Assembly: GCF_019649055.1 (NCBI RefSeq)
Contig: NW_026570226.1
Location: forward strand, 1,674,001 to 1,738,000
DNA length: 64,000 nt
Source of the DNA: Paramacrobiotus metropolitanus
Lineage: Eukaryota; Tardigrada; Eutardigrada; Parachela; Macrobiotidae
Reading direction: 5' to 3'
The translations under genes were made by a program, and so were the position numbers. Position 1 is the first letter of the stretch; each line of letters starts with the position of its first letter. This document shows positions 1 to 13,110 of the stretch, piece by piece. The notes under the pieces were generated by a model. That model had not been told where the DNA came from and made no database searches. It saw only the letters and a program-made list of their open reading frames with translations.

Positions 1-3000
1 GCTGTTTTTGGAGGTAAGTTAATGCTGTTTTTTGTTATGATTACTCGATGATTTTAATAGGTATGCGTTTTTGCAGATAAATCTAAAAGAAAAAAGTGAA
101 CAACACGCGGCGATGATCGAATCTCTCATCCCTCGGGAATTTCTCAACATGTTCATTTTTCAAGAAGATGAAGATTTGGATCTGATGATGTCGGAAGTAG
201 TCACAAAGATGCGAGTGCGTGTGCCTTTGAAGCGTGTTCCGATGGGAACGCCAATGAAGCCAGCTGTTGATCCTAATCAGCTGCGACGGTATGCTAAACG
301 TGCCAAAATACTGTACAACCTCAGTTTATAGTTCACTAAATTTTGGTACGTACTCGTAGTCTGATTTTGTGATTATGAAATTCTGTTTATTCTGATTACA
401 GACAAGTCGATTGTCAGACTCTCGTGGCAGATCTTTTTGAAGCCCCGGAACCTGTCTTTGTTTTCCTCTGCAATCGTTTCCAGATGCTCAACATTCCGGT
501 TTACTCTAACTGGAACAATGATTTTTTGGCTAACTTTAAGCGCTCAATCACCGTTAACGGACGTTTGCTTACAAGAAAAATGTTTGCGGGAAAATACAGT
601 GTATGTGTTGTTGTCTGCTTCAGCTACAATTCGGCTTCGGTTAGGTATGCGTTTGGTGTATTATGGAAAGTTTTATTTGTAGTTTTCGTTCCGTACCACG
701 AGATTTAGTTCGAATATTGCCACAACCAACGTGGAAACCCGACCCTCACAACTTTTGGAACGTGTAATGCATCTGCGACGCGGCAGACCCGATGTGGCCC
801 CGTTTTATGCTGAACTAGAGCAGCTGCATACGCGACTTCTTGCGATTACTGAGAAAGAAAAGACAGTTCAGGAAATGGTTACTGCCAAACAGGAGGAGTA
901 CAGCACGGTCAATCGTGAGCTCGGGCAAGGTCGCACTGCTATCCAGGAAGCGGAAAGACTTGCGCGTCGTATTGCAGATACTGAAAAAGAGTAAGTGATA
1001 GTACGTGCTGGTGTAAAGATAGAATGGAATTGGCAAATAATAATAATATTCAGTTATTCTAGAAATCATCGCTTCTGCATTCGATGGGCAATTATTTCTG
1101 TTCATAACTTCATGTGCGTTATAGGGTCGATAAACTGCGAGCAGTCATTTTTGATTTTGCTGCTGAGCAGCGAAAAGTGGCTGAAACGGTGAAAGCACGC
1201 AACACTGCCGCGTTGAAAAAGCTTCTGGGAAATTTCGCCTTAAATGTAAGTATAGGTGTATCAAATGCTTGTGAAAGATTGCAGTTAGCATTGGGTAATG
1301 CTTGTTATTTTCCTTTGGTAGAATGTGCCTGGTGAACTACTGAAAGAGTCTATTACGATCACAGTGGATTATGCGAAAGCACGCGGGGAAATGCAGAAGC
1401 AAGGAAAGACGCTTCGAAAGCACCTGCAAACTATCGCAACCACTTGGGTAACAAAATTCATCACTTTCTATGGAACTAATAAATAATATGTGTGTCTGCT
1501 AATTCAGAATAAATATGGAAAAGAAATTAAACAGCATGACCGGCAACTTCGGACTTACAAAGATGGCCTAAACAATCATATTGAACGCATAAAAGATATC
1601 CCAGGCTCGGCGAACGGTCGTCTCTCTGCTGAAGCCCTACAGGTTAATCTGAACTAAATTTTCTGCAAACTAAAATGTGATGGAGAATCGGCTTTTATTT
1701 AGTTGATTAAATTATTTACTAATTATTTACCTTTCGTTGAAAAAGGAACATTTTTATTGTTGCAGCAATATGTGGCGCTGTCGGCAGATATGCAACAGTT
1801 GGAAAACCTCCAACGTGCGAAGCGTGCCCAACTAAATGCAGCTGGAGACATTAACATTAACGTAAGTCGGTTGTTGCAATCTTCATGGAGGAACTTGCTA
1901 GTGAATGCCATTGTCAGTATTTTACATATACATCGTACCAATACCTGTATTCGCAGGCATATTCTGTGAGAACATGTAGACAATATTCTGGCAGACGTTA
2001 GTACACGTTAATTTGATGCGTTCGTATAATATGATAACTTTGCATGCGTATTTCGTACTGATTATACGGTTTAAGAACGAGTTTTTTTCCTGCAATTTTT
2101 GGATCACAGTTAATGAACTTACTCGAAACAAAGGATCCTGTTTTAGGCTCGTCGCGATCTGGAGAAACACGTTGCCTCCATGCGAAACTTGGAAGAAAAG
2201 ATTGCCGAGAAGAATAGCAGTGTGGAGAAGGAGAAAGAGCGCATGGCTCGGCTGCGCTCCACTTGGATGAACACCATTGATGATTTGGTTACAAAAATTG
2301 GCAACAGCTTTTCTGACTTCTATAAATTGATGAATCTGGCTGGAGATGTCGTGCTTCTGCGCCCGAACAATCCGGATCACTTTGAAAATTACGGATTTGA
2401 GATTAAGGTGTCTTATCGTACCAATCGTCCTCTGGAAACACTGAGCGGCCAGGTGCACAGTGGTGGAGAGAAAAGCGTGGCCACGGCGCTGTATATGCTA
2501 GCCATCCAGGAACTGACCAAATGCCCTTTCCGTGTCGTGGATGAAATCAACCAGGTGGGTTGTTTTTCCTACAAAACATTATCTTCCGATTGGAAGCATA
2601 GAACTGCTAGTAATGCATATTGCTAATATCCCATCCATCGTTAAGACGTTAGTTTGAACTTTCCTTATCGTTTTTGCAGGGGATGGATGCTGACAATGAA
2701 CGACGCGTCTTTAAAATGATTGTGGAAACTGCGAGTCGGTGTGGAGGACAGTATTTCATTCTTAGTCCAAAGGTATTTTTAATTCTGTAATTAAATTTAA
2801 GCACAAACCACAAAGCCTGGATTCGTTTCTGTTAGAAAGTTGCAGTTGCGCCCTTTACGAAAAAAGTTTGCTGTTTGTTTCAGTGACACTTTCAGTTTAT
2901 GCAATTGGTTATTTTAATTGTTCATTAATGATTGTTTTATCTTTCATGTGAAGTGTTGATAATTGCGCATGTTTTGGACGCGATTTGAAGATTTTAAGTG

Positions 3001-4076
3001 AATTGGAATTGTTTTAGTTGCTGCCCGATCTCCACCTGACCAAAGATGTGACGGTCACCGTGATCTTTGCTGGGAGTGAAATGCATTCGGGATTGCGATT
3101 GGAACCGTGGTCGTTGGCGAGCATTATCAAAGCCATGGTCCGCTTGAACAACGTTAACGGTACACCGATGGTACTGGGACAATCAAGCGCCTCTCTGTCT
3201 CGTGGTCAAACTGACATCCGTAAGCGGGCACGAGAGCCGACCCTAGTCGAAGATGAAGTGGAGACCAGCCCTACTTCACTGAAGGAAAATCCTGTCATCA
3301 CTAATCGACGTAAGCGTTTGGCCACTAGGAATTGAAATAGCTGTTAGGAATATCTGTAGCCTTAGGTTTTGGTTTTGTTAGTTTCGATGGTTCTTTTTGA
3401 AAGTTTTGTTATTGTTGTTTTGATTCAAACGAAAGATTTTGCGCCGCAACTGGCGTCGAGAATTTTTCTAGTTTCATACGTGATTCGAATTCAGTGTCGA
3501 ATATGGAGTAAAGTGACGTACGGTGTGGGAATGGCTTGCCGCGAAATCGTCTTAAAAGATTTCATAACACTGTATAATGCGCTTTGCATAATCACGTGAC
3601 CTGGTGTGAATTCCACGCAAATGGCATTTAGTATTCGATTTCCACACTTGAAAATACACTCTTTAAAAAGTGGAGTACGTAATTTGATCACTGCTTTTTT
3701 TCCCGCATCAGGACGAAGCCGACAGCATGAACGGGAATCAAGTCCAGAAATCGCGGCACCGAACAGCAGCAGCAGTAGTAGCGGAGACAGTTCTATGGAA
3801 AATCGTCCGGATGAAACAATGCTGACCGTCACCAACGCACCGCAAGTCGCCAGCAAAGCATCGAAACGGGAGCGCTCCGCCGCCACCGCTGCTGCCGTTC
3901 CGTTTTCTAAACGTACTCTGCGCACTGCTGCAAACGGCGCAATGCCTGATCGCGCTGTGAGTACTCCGGTTGCCCAACGTAATCAACAGATGAATGTGAC
4001 ATTCGGCGCTGATATCAGTGCCATTGCCAGTCAGTCGCTTCTTCCTCCCACACAGAAATCTCAACGGCGAAAATAG
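1..4076 (+). CDS. SMC5: Structural maintenance of chromosomes protein 5, C-terminal part (5' end outside window)
   Basis: SMC5 is an ABC-type ATPase of the SMC5/6 complex, which acts in DNA repair and replication in the nucleus. Exons: 1-13, 77-288, 402-644, 709-990, 1125-1245, 1322-1447, 1508-1642, 1766-1861, 2147-2554, 2680-2772, 3018-3309, 3712-4076; phases match at every junction and give about 794 residues. The C-terminal ATPase lobe is plain: an ABC signature SGGEKS-like stretch (HSGGEKSVATALYMLAIQEL), then a Walker B-like CPFRVVDEINQGMD split across the 2555-2679 intron, then QYFILSPKLLPDL. Upstream is coiled coil rich in E, K, Q and R, and a hinge-proximal segment with PEPVFVFLC. The last junction (3309/3712) adds a 121-residue basic, Ser-rich tail absent from human SMC5; reading through instead stops at 3335. 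The 601-708 boundary is the least certain part of the model. Confidence 0.93.
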
Positions 4077-5029
4077 TTTTGAATGGTGAAGTAGATGATA
4101 TTGGTTGTTAAAGTTTTTCATTCGTTGACTCTGTGGTTGCTTTTTGCTGAGATGAATACGTTTTTGAGATTGAGGTTTTATGCTTTTTCATTCCATATTT
4201 TTGTGTATGCTTGTTTTAAGTGTTTTCGTTCGTTTTGGGTTGTTTTTGTAAGGATTTCATAGCATTGATCGCTTTTTAATTGCGCTAGCATGCCATAAAA
4301 ACTTCGCTACAAATTGTCCGCATCGTTCAACTGATCCACAGCGTTGAAATTCATTATTACGGAAAGCGAATTTATTGTACTACAGTAGTATATTAAGTTA
4401 ACCTAGAACTTCAGTAATTTAGTTACAGTACTAAATATGTATTGAATCATGTCCTACAAATATGAAAACAGGAAACACTGCTACGGAAAATGTTAGCGCA
4501 ATTCAGGAAATGATCGATGAGTGCTTTAAATATCTAAACAGTAATGGTAACTTTAAACTTAGTACCTATGTTAGCAATCTCAGTCTGCTGGCTGTTTCCA
4601 ACTTTTCACAGAGCATTTTTTTCGCTTGAATGGATAGTTTTCATTTACAGATATCAAGGAATGTGGTTAAACTTTTTATTAGGTATACAGTTAAAACACT
4701 CGCGACATCTCTGAAATCAACAAAAATGTTCTCGGTTTACGATTCACATTAGTAATTTTTAAAAATCTCACTATCAAGTATCAAAAAATCACATGTAGTC
4801 TAAAAATCCATGGCCTCAGCAAGCAGTGTCAAACACTGAATACCGTCTGTTTGAAGCCGTATAATGATTGGTTGTTTGACATATGCAAAAATTGCAACAA
4901 CAATAAATTTCGTATTTATAAAAAAGCCGATGTGCTACTAGTGTGTACTATGTACTAAAGGTTACAAGAAAAATACAGCAGGGAAATCTGAATAACTTTG
5001 CGGGCAGGCCTTCCTTGCCTCTTTTTCAA
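4077..5029. other. SMC5 3' UTR and intergenic spacer between convergent genes
   Basis: AT-rich spacer between the SMC5 stop and the stop of the receptor on the other strand. An AATAAA lies near 4905 on the plus strand. No convincing ORF, RNA gene or repeat was seen. Confidence 0.6.
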
Positions 5030-8000
5030 TCACAGTTGAACGATTTCTTTGCCATTTTCAGAGTAGCATTTCTGATTGACCGAGGACGTACGGCGTGCCA
5101 ATCCCAAGGTATGATAGTATGTGGGCTGTGGCGGTCGGCCGCACTGAAACACCTCGCTGGAGTTGCGGCGCATATAGCGTGCCGGTCGCAGTGCCATACA
5201 ACACCGGAAGATGCGATTAAATTCCCGGCGGAATTTCTCTGTAAACGGCCCCAAAAAGAGAGCGTGTGTTAATCTTGTTTTATGCATTCCTAACATCAAC
5301 AGGGAGCGGTCGCCAGATATACGCGTATGCGAGTGTAATATATTGTGCGAGTATATGAGGAGAAACGAAAGGGGAAACGGCATGCGTGGGGATGATATAA
5401 GCGTCATAGATTGATTAATTATCAGCATTCTCACTTACCACTCATGACGTAGTAGATGATTGGATTGGCGGTGTTTTGCATGTAGCAAATCCAATGGACC
5501 AACAAAGAAACGGTAACCCAAATCGGTGTATTTGGTAATCCCACGGTTGACCTGTCAAAGACAGTCGGGTGTAAAATGAACATCCCGGTTTATGTAGTGT
5601 AAAAACAACGTTAGCTTTAATGCGGCATAACAGTTTTAACTATCTGGTGTCCATCTGTTTGTGGCGTATCCTTTACCATGGTTAGCTAACCAGTGAGCTT
5701 GTAATGGCAACCTACAGCTGCTTTGTAATTTTTACGTGTGATGTAAATTAAAATTAATACTACTAGCTTATGATAATCTTTTGCTTCTAGTTGTTTTTGA
5801 TAACCATAAGTAATTAAAGTACGAGCATTTAGTCACTTACTATCACAGCGTCACTTAACAAAAAACAACTAGCACAGCAGCGATTTTTGTCGCTTTAACG
5901 ATTTCCACCACTTGGTATTTAGTACAGAAAATCTAAAGTCAATAATTATCCAGTCTAATAATAGCGATTTATGTACTGTACGTGAATAGCCAGCAGGTAA
6001 CTACTATTTTTATTTTGTAACCAGGTTTACAAGTTAGGTATTAACAAAGAACTATAAAGAAGAATCAATGTCCACTGTTGTGCGGCTTAATCGGTTCAAT
6101 GACAGTTCCATTTTCCAGAGTCGTATATCCGCTAATCATTTCTGTATATCGCTACAATTGTCAGCATTAACCCCCGCTTCCGCTACAGTTAATCATTATT
6201 TTCTCAAGATTGCGACTAATTGTCTTTTTTCACGAAATAAATGCGCCTGCACTGTTCGAGAAAATTGCTGTTATTGATCGTGAAGAAACTGTTTATGGGC
6301 ACATCCATATTCTACATGGCGTATTTAATTTGAGCAAATTGTTGTGGACGGCATTTCGGTCTGTCTAATATTTCAGCCTCTAGAGAATCCCTTCCCGTTA
6401 CCTACTCTTGTTTTGCACGCAAAGGCGTACAGATAGTTCTGGACTTGAAAAATATACTGTCTAGGTTTGTTGACTACTGTTTCGTGTCTAATTAGCCGTA
6501 AACGGCAAGGATATATGTATACACAATTCTTAATAAAATCATATTGACGAGCGTGTTTATCACGCTTCAACGAAGCGTAAATAATTAAGTACAGCCAGGT
6601 ACCTAGTACCTACCGTAAGATATTCAGCGTATGGACGGGAAGGTAGCAGAATGCGAATAAGGCCACAGAGATAATTAGCATCATTGCCACTTTACGTCGA
6701 CTGCGAATTTGATTGTCAATAAGGGCGGACTGGGAGTTTGCGACCGGATTGGATACCGTAGATGACAATGATCGTCCATTAAGACACGTACTTCCGGTTT
6801 GAACATGTACCGCACCGCGTGCCGCCGGTACACCGAGTACAGTTCCGGTTGGATTAGAGCCGGCAATGTTATTGTAATATTTCCCATTCAGTAAGATCAT
6901 GCTACCGCTACTACCGGCACCCGCCGACAGCTGCAGTGCCGATCCCTCGGGTGGCTTGGGCAGGGCGCGCCACCATAGAGCATAAACAATTTGACCATAT
7001 AAAACGGTCATAATGGATATGGGCAGGAGATATAGAGCCAACAGGATGAAAATCTGATAACCCGTTTCCTGGCTGTCACTCCAGTGTGCAACACACTGCG
7101 TGAAGTAGATACTGGGTATGGGGAGAAATGATGGCTTCACATCCAAGTAGACAAGTTCCGGAAGCGATACACCGATGGATAAAACCCTAGCAAAGAAAAA
7201 CGATGCGATTAATTTCCACTCTCACAAGAGGCAAATTTGTCGTTACTGTCCAATGCCATTTGGAGCCTGACAGTGGCAATATATATATCACATCAAGCCA
7301 TCTGACCCCATACTAGATGATTTCTTTAATTCCTTAATCCCTACTGCGAGCCGTTGTTCGACCGCAATGCTTTCCCAAAAACTTTTTGTTATATCAGTTA
7401 ATGGCAAGACTTTAACTGACGTTACATATAACTGATATAAGTACATCCATTAATCTAGGAATCGTCCTACAAAAATTTCTCTCTGATGCAACAATATTTG
7501 ATAAACGGAAATTTCAAATGATGAGACACTGAAGCAGGGAAATTTTGGAACAAAACCCACATAACAAATACAATAATTTAAAACGTGAAGTAGATACTGT
7601 ATTGTGATCATAAAGCAAAAACACCGAACAACATGATAATTTTATAATTATTTTCGAATTATGACGAAGGAGTGAACTGACCACGGGTCACGGGTGTAAT
7701 GTATACGAGTAAAGCTGCTCTATAATGCTTTAGGGTTTTTGCTTCTGATTGCGCTCTTGAATATAAGCACGTAGCGGATTTAAGTTTATTTTACAGCTCA
7801 TGTCATAAGCGATATCTCTCAAGTGTCTATCATAAGAATTACCATGTCATAACCACAGCAATTTTGGCTCGAAAGGCTGTGCTGGCAAACCGCAGGGGAA
7901 TAACAATGGCCGACCATCGATCCACGGCGATGCAGAAAAAGGTCAGGACGGATACCGAAACACAGACTCTCTGTAAAAAGTATTAAATCAATGGTTAATC

Positions 8001-11000
8001 CTTTAAGTACCTATTAAGGCACTGGAGTGTACAATTGTATCAAGTATAATGATTTTATTGTCATCAGTATCACTAAGCTGATGCAATGTTATACAGTACT
8101 CTGTAGTATTTGAAATACAAATTTTTCCTGAGGTTGTTGTGTCTAATTTTTACGTCAAATGTCAAAATTCGTACTTAATTTATACGAAGCACAACACTTC
8201 ATAATGCAAAGTAATTCAGATACCAAATTGATAGTATCCGCCTTTTTTTGTTTTGTGTAGCAGATACAAGGTTTCCACAACTATATAATATGCAGTAAAT
8301 GCGTAGGTGTGTAATACGCAGATCTAATGTGCGTAATTATGACACATATCAATCCTCATTTCATATACTGCGACACAGTATTCTCGAAATATCTGTTTTG
8401 ATGGAGACGCTTAAAGTGCATATTATTCCGCTTGAATCACTATGTGCATTTTCCAGCTCGTGTTTCCGCTTGCGGCTATGTTCGGCTTTATGGAAGTGTA
8501 CAGAGTGAGTCGGGTTGCTCTGTCCAAAAGCCGGAAAGTTTGTTCCCACTGTGCCCGTCATACAGTTGTGGTAACTGTTAATACTATGCAACAGGAAGGA
8601 GACCGGAAGAGAGATGGTGACTTACGGTAGCGATTAAATTAAACAAAGCGTTTACTTCTGATAAGGATAATTTTGAAGCGTGTACCCTACGAGTTACCTG
8701 AGTCCTGAACAACGTTCTAAATTTACGCAGTCAATCTATCTCAAGCACGTATACATGTCATACTACAATAGGTTTTGAAATAGTATTTCTGAAGTTACTG
8801 TAACAAAATAGGAAACCACTATGTTTACTGTGCTGCCACTAGTCCACCGGATCGCAGCGAAGGTCTTATTCAACAAAAACGGAAAAATGAACGTCAGTTT
8901 GTTGTTACGCCCAGTAACAAAGCCATTTTCAAAGAATAACTGGAAGCGGTTTTGTACATTTACAAATGTTACTGTTTTAATTATTAAAATTATTAAGTAA
9001 TATTTAAAGTATGGTTACTCAGTGCTTAATTAAGTGCGCAGATATAGTTTGTGAGTATTCGTAGGTGTTTAAAAAATGCAGCGCTCCGGTTTGCCAATGC
9101 AGGCAAATGTGCATTTTTCTAGTAATACAGAAAAAATGGAATTCGGTTCCTGTAGCCTCTTGCACAGGAACCATAAACGTATTTCTGTAGGCTGACTAGG
9201 CTCACGATGTATACGTACCAGAGCTGCCTGGTAATGGATTGTTGTGCATTAATTGGATAACTCGGAGTTAAAGCAGCCTCGAAGATCAGGTCTACGTCAA
9301 AACTATTTGCGTAGAAACTGTACCAACACATAATAATAAAATTTTTAAAAGGTTGGCGGATCTTATAGCAAGAGTCTAATCAATATTAGTCACGCAATTG
9401 CAGATTTAGCCGCCGTAAATGAAACTGCACGTGCAAGTCACGTTAGAATCGAAAATCGTGATTTTGTAGTAGTTTCTGCAAATCTGATTTTCTAAACTAA
9501 TAAATCTGCGAACTTTACGATGCAAATTATCTGCCGGTTTGGTGAATCTTATTACAAAAATGATGATCTCAAAGGTCCTCTCGATAATTGTTTTGCCTCT
9601 AGGCAGCTGTATAAGCACGGTCGCAGTAACGTTAATCGGATCGCTACTGACTTGTACATTATATTATATTAGGACTGGTACCTTCATAAACATGGCATGG
9701 AACGCAAACTGTAACTTGATCAAACGTGATTCTTATGAAAAGTAATCAAGCAAATTTTCGAGGAACTGAAAGCTTATAAATACGCTTGTATGTCGGCACC
9801 GAAACGCGAAGCCAACCTGTGACGCTGTAGAGATCGACCACAAGATGACCTGCCGGCAATGAGCACCACAAAATTCAGTAATTCGTAAATTAATCAGGTA
9901 AAGAGAATAACTATCGATAAGCAATACTGTCTTCATGGGAATTACAATACCCAACCCTATTTCCCACATGACCAACACCTTTGTAATGCCGCATCATCGC
10001 ATTTCGTTGATTCGCTCACTAGGGTAGATTATTTCCCTTAAAATTATGAGATATAATAATGTCATCTGCGCCTAGATGCAGTAAAGGTAGCGGTGTGCGC
10101 GTACTAGAGCTTTGCAACTTATTGTTTGAGAATAAAAATTTCCTATCACTGTAAAATACTAGACAACACGAAAATTATAATTTACCATGAAATACAGTAG
10201 TCACTAACGTCGTCTTGATGCCTAGCGTCTGCATTTAGATCCCTCATCACTGCAAGTTCAGATGGCACACTGGTCAAAGACTGCCAGTTTACTGAGTTTA
10301 GGCACAAGTTTTTTTATTTCGTTCTAATAAGCATGCCTGATTTATTAGTACTAATGTTGAGAAAAAAAGTGCGCAGCGGAAAACATTCTGAGCACATTAA
10401 ATCACTGCAGTAGCTGGCAACGCACGATGCCGGTGCACAGCCTCGCAAATCATATTACTGTGGCAACTTGGTAAGTAATCCAATAACACAGCAAAAGTTA
10501 AATAATTTACTTCCCGTCCTCGTTTATGTGCAATTATCGTAAATGTAATATCTCCCGGTCGTTTACATGATATTTTCACGGGGCTTTCGGCCGTACGTAA
10601 ACAGACCTGCAGTTGTATATCATGCACCGAGAAACCATACTGCAAATGCAAAGTTACAAACCCAAATCTTCTGCAACGGTTAAAAGTTGGGTTGACCTTT
10701 AGAAATTTGCTAGGAAGCCGGAGCCTGTGCCTAACACCACCAAAATAATTCCATATTTTATAAAAGATGATACTCATCTTAGTAGTTTAAATCCGTATTA
10801 AAGGATGCGCACTTTAATAAAATTAATAGTGTATTCAGTATTGCAGTATGATCATATTAGTTAAACTTACAGTTAGGTCGCACGTGTAATTTCTGAAATG
10901 TCAATTAAATGTGAAACCATAAATTTCGCTACAAACTGTAGCTATTTTAACGGTTTTGATGGTAACTTCGCTTTAGTACTAACAGAATTTCTAAAGGTGA

Positions 11001-11852
11001 TAGATATCATTAATTTTTGTACCTTTAATCTGATTTTAATAGATATCATTGTATCTTGTACCTTTAATCTGATTTTAATAGATATCATTGTATCTTGTAC
11101 CTTTAATCTGATTTTAAATTTACAAATTATCCTCCAGAACGCTTATATACTGCAATACTGTGACGATAGTCTGGTGAAGGGATAATTAACACAAAAATCG
11201 TTATTGTTACTGTACCAATTGGGCAGTGGTAGCTGGTTTTTTACTGTATATAAAATCCCATCATAACAGTGATTACCTGGCAAAATAAGACTGCTTGACA
11301 CATAAGGCTCCCTAAAAACCACGTTTCCGTTACATCCCACAACACAGTCGGCGGCAGGCATATCATCAGCACCAAGAAGTCCGCTACAGATAGATTGACG
11401 ATGAAGTGATTCGTCACGCTGCAAAAATCCGTCTTTAGCACATGCCGAATTAACTGCCCAACAATAATCATAATGCAACGCTAGTCACTTGCACGCCAGT
11501 AATATGGTCTTAATATTCACCAGATTTAAATCCCACACAATTTAATCAAAATTTTATCGAAGTGTAGTTACCTTCTCATGGATGGATTCCGAACGACGGA
11601 TATGATGACGAGGATATTACCGGCGGTGCCCACTAAGAAAATGATCGAGCTCAGAGCAATTAGGAACCATTCGAGGATCGTGGGGAAAACGTATGCTTCG
11701 ACAAATTCCATATAATCATCATCTGATAAGCAGTAGGTGTTACTGCTGTTAGTGCAATTGGCCGGGGATAAATAGCCGGCTGCTACCGCTGTCTGGTTGC
11801 CCGCAACGATAACCGTGGGGTCCAGTAACACATCGCCTGCATCTCCATCCAT
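5030..11852 (-). CDS. Allatotropin/orexin-type neuropeptide G protein-coupled receptor
   Basis: Class A GPCR of the plasma membrane, probably Gq-coupled as in its family. Exons (minus strand order): 11852-11572, 11418-11277, 7970-7843, 7186-6614, 5551-5439, 5238-5030; the total is 1446 nt, 481 residues. Three N-glycosylation sequons lie in the N-terminus (N19, N32, N35). TM1 contains the GN pair (about residues 62-87); TM2 has NLSVADFLVLMICLPPTV; then WDVTETWFLG and the TM3 cysteine. The end of TM3 reads DRW (158-160) instead of DRY, a hallmark of orexin and allatotropin receptors. TM6 has RSRRKVAMM and FCYLPVHTLNILR; TM7 ends NPIIYYVMS, followed by EKFRREFNRIFRCC, a helix 8 with palmitoylation cysteines. 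Intracellular loop 3 is long (roughly 95 residues) and Gly/Ser/Ala-rich. The sequence resembles insect allatotropin receptors (YVFPT-EW before TM1); the ligand is inferred, not shown. Confidence 0.9.
11000..11116. repeat. Three-copy 39-bp tandem repeat in receptor intron 2
   Basis: Three head-to-tail 39-bp units start at 11000, 11039 and 11078, each beginning ATAGATATCATT and containing GTACCTTTAATCTGATTTTA. Units 2 and 3 look identical; unit 1 differs by a few bases. The array lies in the 3.3 kb intron between the TM2-3 and TM3-4 exons of the GPCR. The unit length is divisible by three, which keeps a spurious ORF open across it. Confidence 0.9.
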
Positions 11853-12539
11853 ATGCGGATGTGCTGCTGGGAATTACAGTGTTATAGTGGGAAAAAAAGA
11901 TTTATGGAGTAAAACTTTATCAGCGCTCTCCTGCGCAGTATGCGGTGTATAATGTCGCTGTCGGGTATAATTTAGCCCCGGCAATCCGCTTGTTTCGTGC
12001 CGGAAACTTGACGGGGAAAACAATTTTCACATTAGAAGGGTATCAGTGTCAATTCTTGTTGGCTGTCAGCATTAGCGGCGTCGCAATGGATATTAGCACG
12101 TATCGCCAGGCCGACGTCGATGCAATAAGTCACAGATTACGTAGCCGGGCCCGTATGCGCGTCCGGCGTATTACTGCCGCGGTCTTCCTCTTAAAAGTCA
12201 GCTGAATAAATTGGAAATAGAAGAAAAAAATCCCAAATGGACAGGAACAGCTGCTTAATTTATAACACCGCAATCAACGCATCGATCGATAGGCAGTACA
12301 ACAACAGAACTCCGGATGTGACCAGCTGTGTTATTTTCAGTTATCGGTCCAATTCGGGATTGGTGTTGTGTATACAATACAGTAATAGTCATGTGTAGCC
12401 GAACGGGTCAGTGTGTATGCGTCCGCGCAGCAGACTCAAACCGAAAATCACCCAGTGTGTCAACATCATCACCCATCATGACCGCTTAAACAGTCGGGGG
12501 CCAGTGTGCGTTCCTTAGTTTTGTTTGTAAAGAAAATTA
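11853..12539 (-). other. Receptor 5' flank, probable 5' UTR
   Basis: This stretch upstream of the receptor ATG is more GC-rich than the flanking introns, but its ORFs have no recognisable content. It is most simply 5' UTR or promoter-proximal DNA of the minus-strand receptor gene. The transcript start cannot be placed from sequence. Confidence 0.35.
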
Positions 12540-12700
12540 AGGAGAGACGCGCGCGCTAGCTCTCTCTCATGTGCTAAGTAGTCGACGTTGAGCGCGCATG
12601 TAGTGTCGGTCCCAAGCGGCTTACTGGGAGCGCGCGCGGGCGGGCGTGCAATCCATACCGGGACTGGCCGCTCATAGTTGTGTCACGTTTTTCGAGAGGG
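12540..12700. promoter_or_regulatory. CpG-rich, promoter-like block upstream of the receptor
   Basis: An island of CG dinucleotides (several runs of alternating GC, plus a CTCTCTC tract near 12560) sits in otherwise AT-rich DNA about 0.7 kb upstream of the receptor start codon. It contains no gene. Promoter activity is inferred only from composition and position. Confidence 0.3.
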
Positions 12701-13058
12701 GGTGCAACTAGGGATTCGTAATTTCCGCCACTTTGCAGGCACGGTTACACTGCTATGCCCTGGCTGCCATGTCCGGGATACATAATCCGTACAGTATTAG
12801 GCGATATTATTGGGGGGTAAGTATAAGTGCATCATCATCCGCGCGCGCTCCGCGAATACCGTATCCATCAGCAATCCCGGCAAAATTAGAAACGATGTTC
12901 GGCATTCCTCGGCGTGATCATCGTCCTGTCGTCTTTTCCACACCATCAGATCTGTCAATCATATTTGTAAATTTGGCGACATGCTGCCTTCTAAAATGGT
13001 TATGTTAATCATTATCGATAGAGGCAATTCTAATAACACGATGATGGACATTCGCTCG

Positions 13059-13110
13059 ATACGATATGCTGCCGTCGTGGCTTGCAAGCCACGACGGCAG
13101 CATATCGTAT
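13059..13110. repeat. Perfect 52-bp palindrome, no spacer
   Basis: The left arm 13059-13084 and right arm 13085-13110 are exact reverse complements, 26 bp each with no loop; the core is GTGGCTTGCAAGCCAC. The symmetry breaks immediately outside (13058 against 13111). The arms are more GC-rich than the surroundings. No gene overlaps it. Confidence 0.95.

Noticed and set aside
11945-12205. 86-codon plus-strand ORF opposite the receptor 5' flank
   Set aside because: Explained as 5' UTR of the minus-strand receptor; no homology and no splice context.
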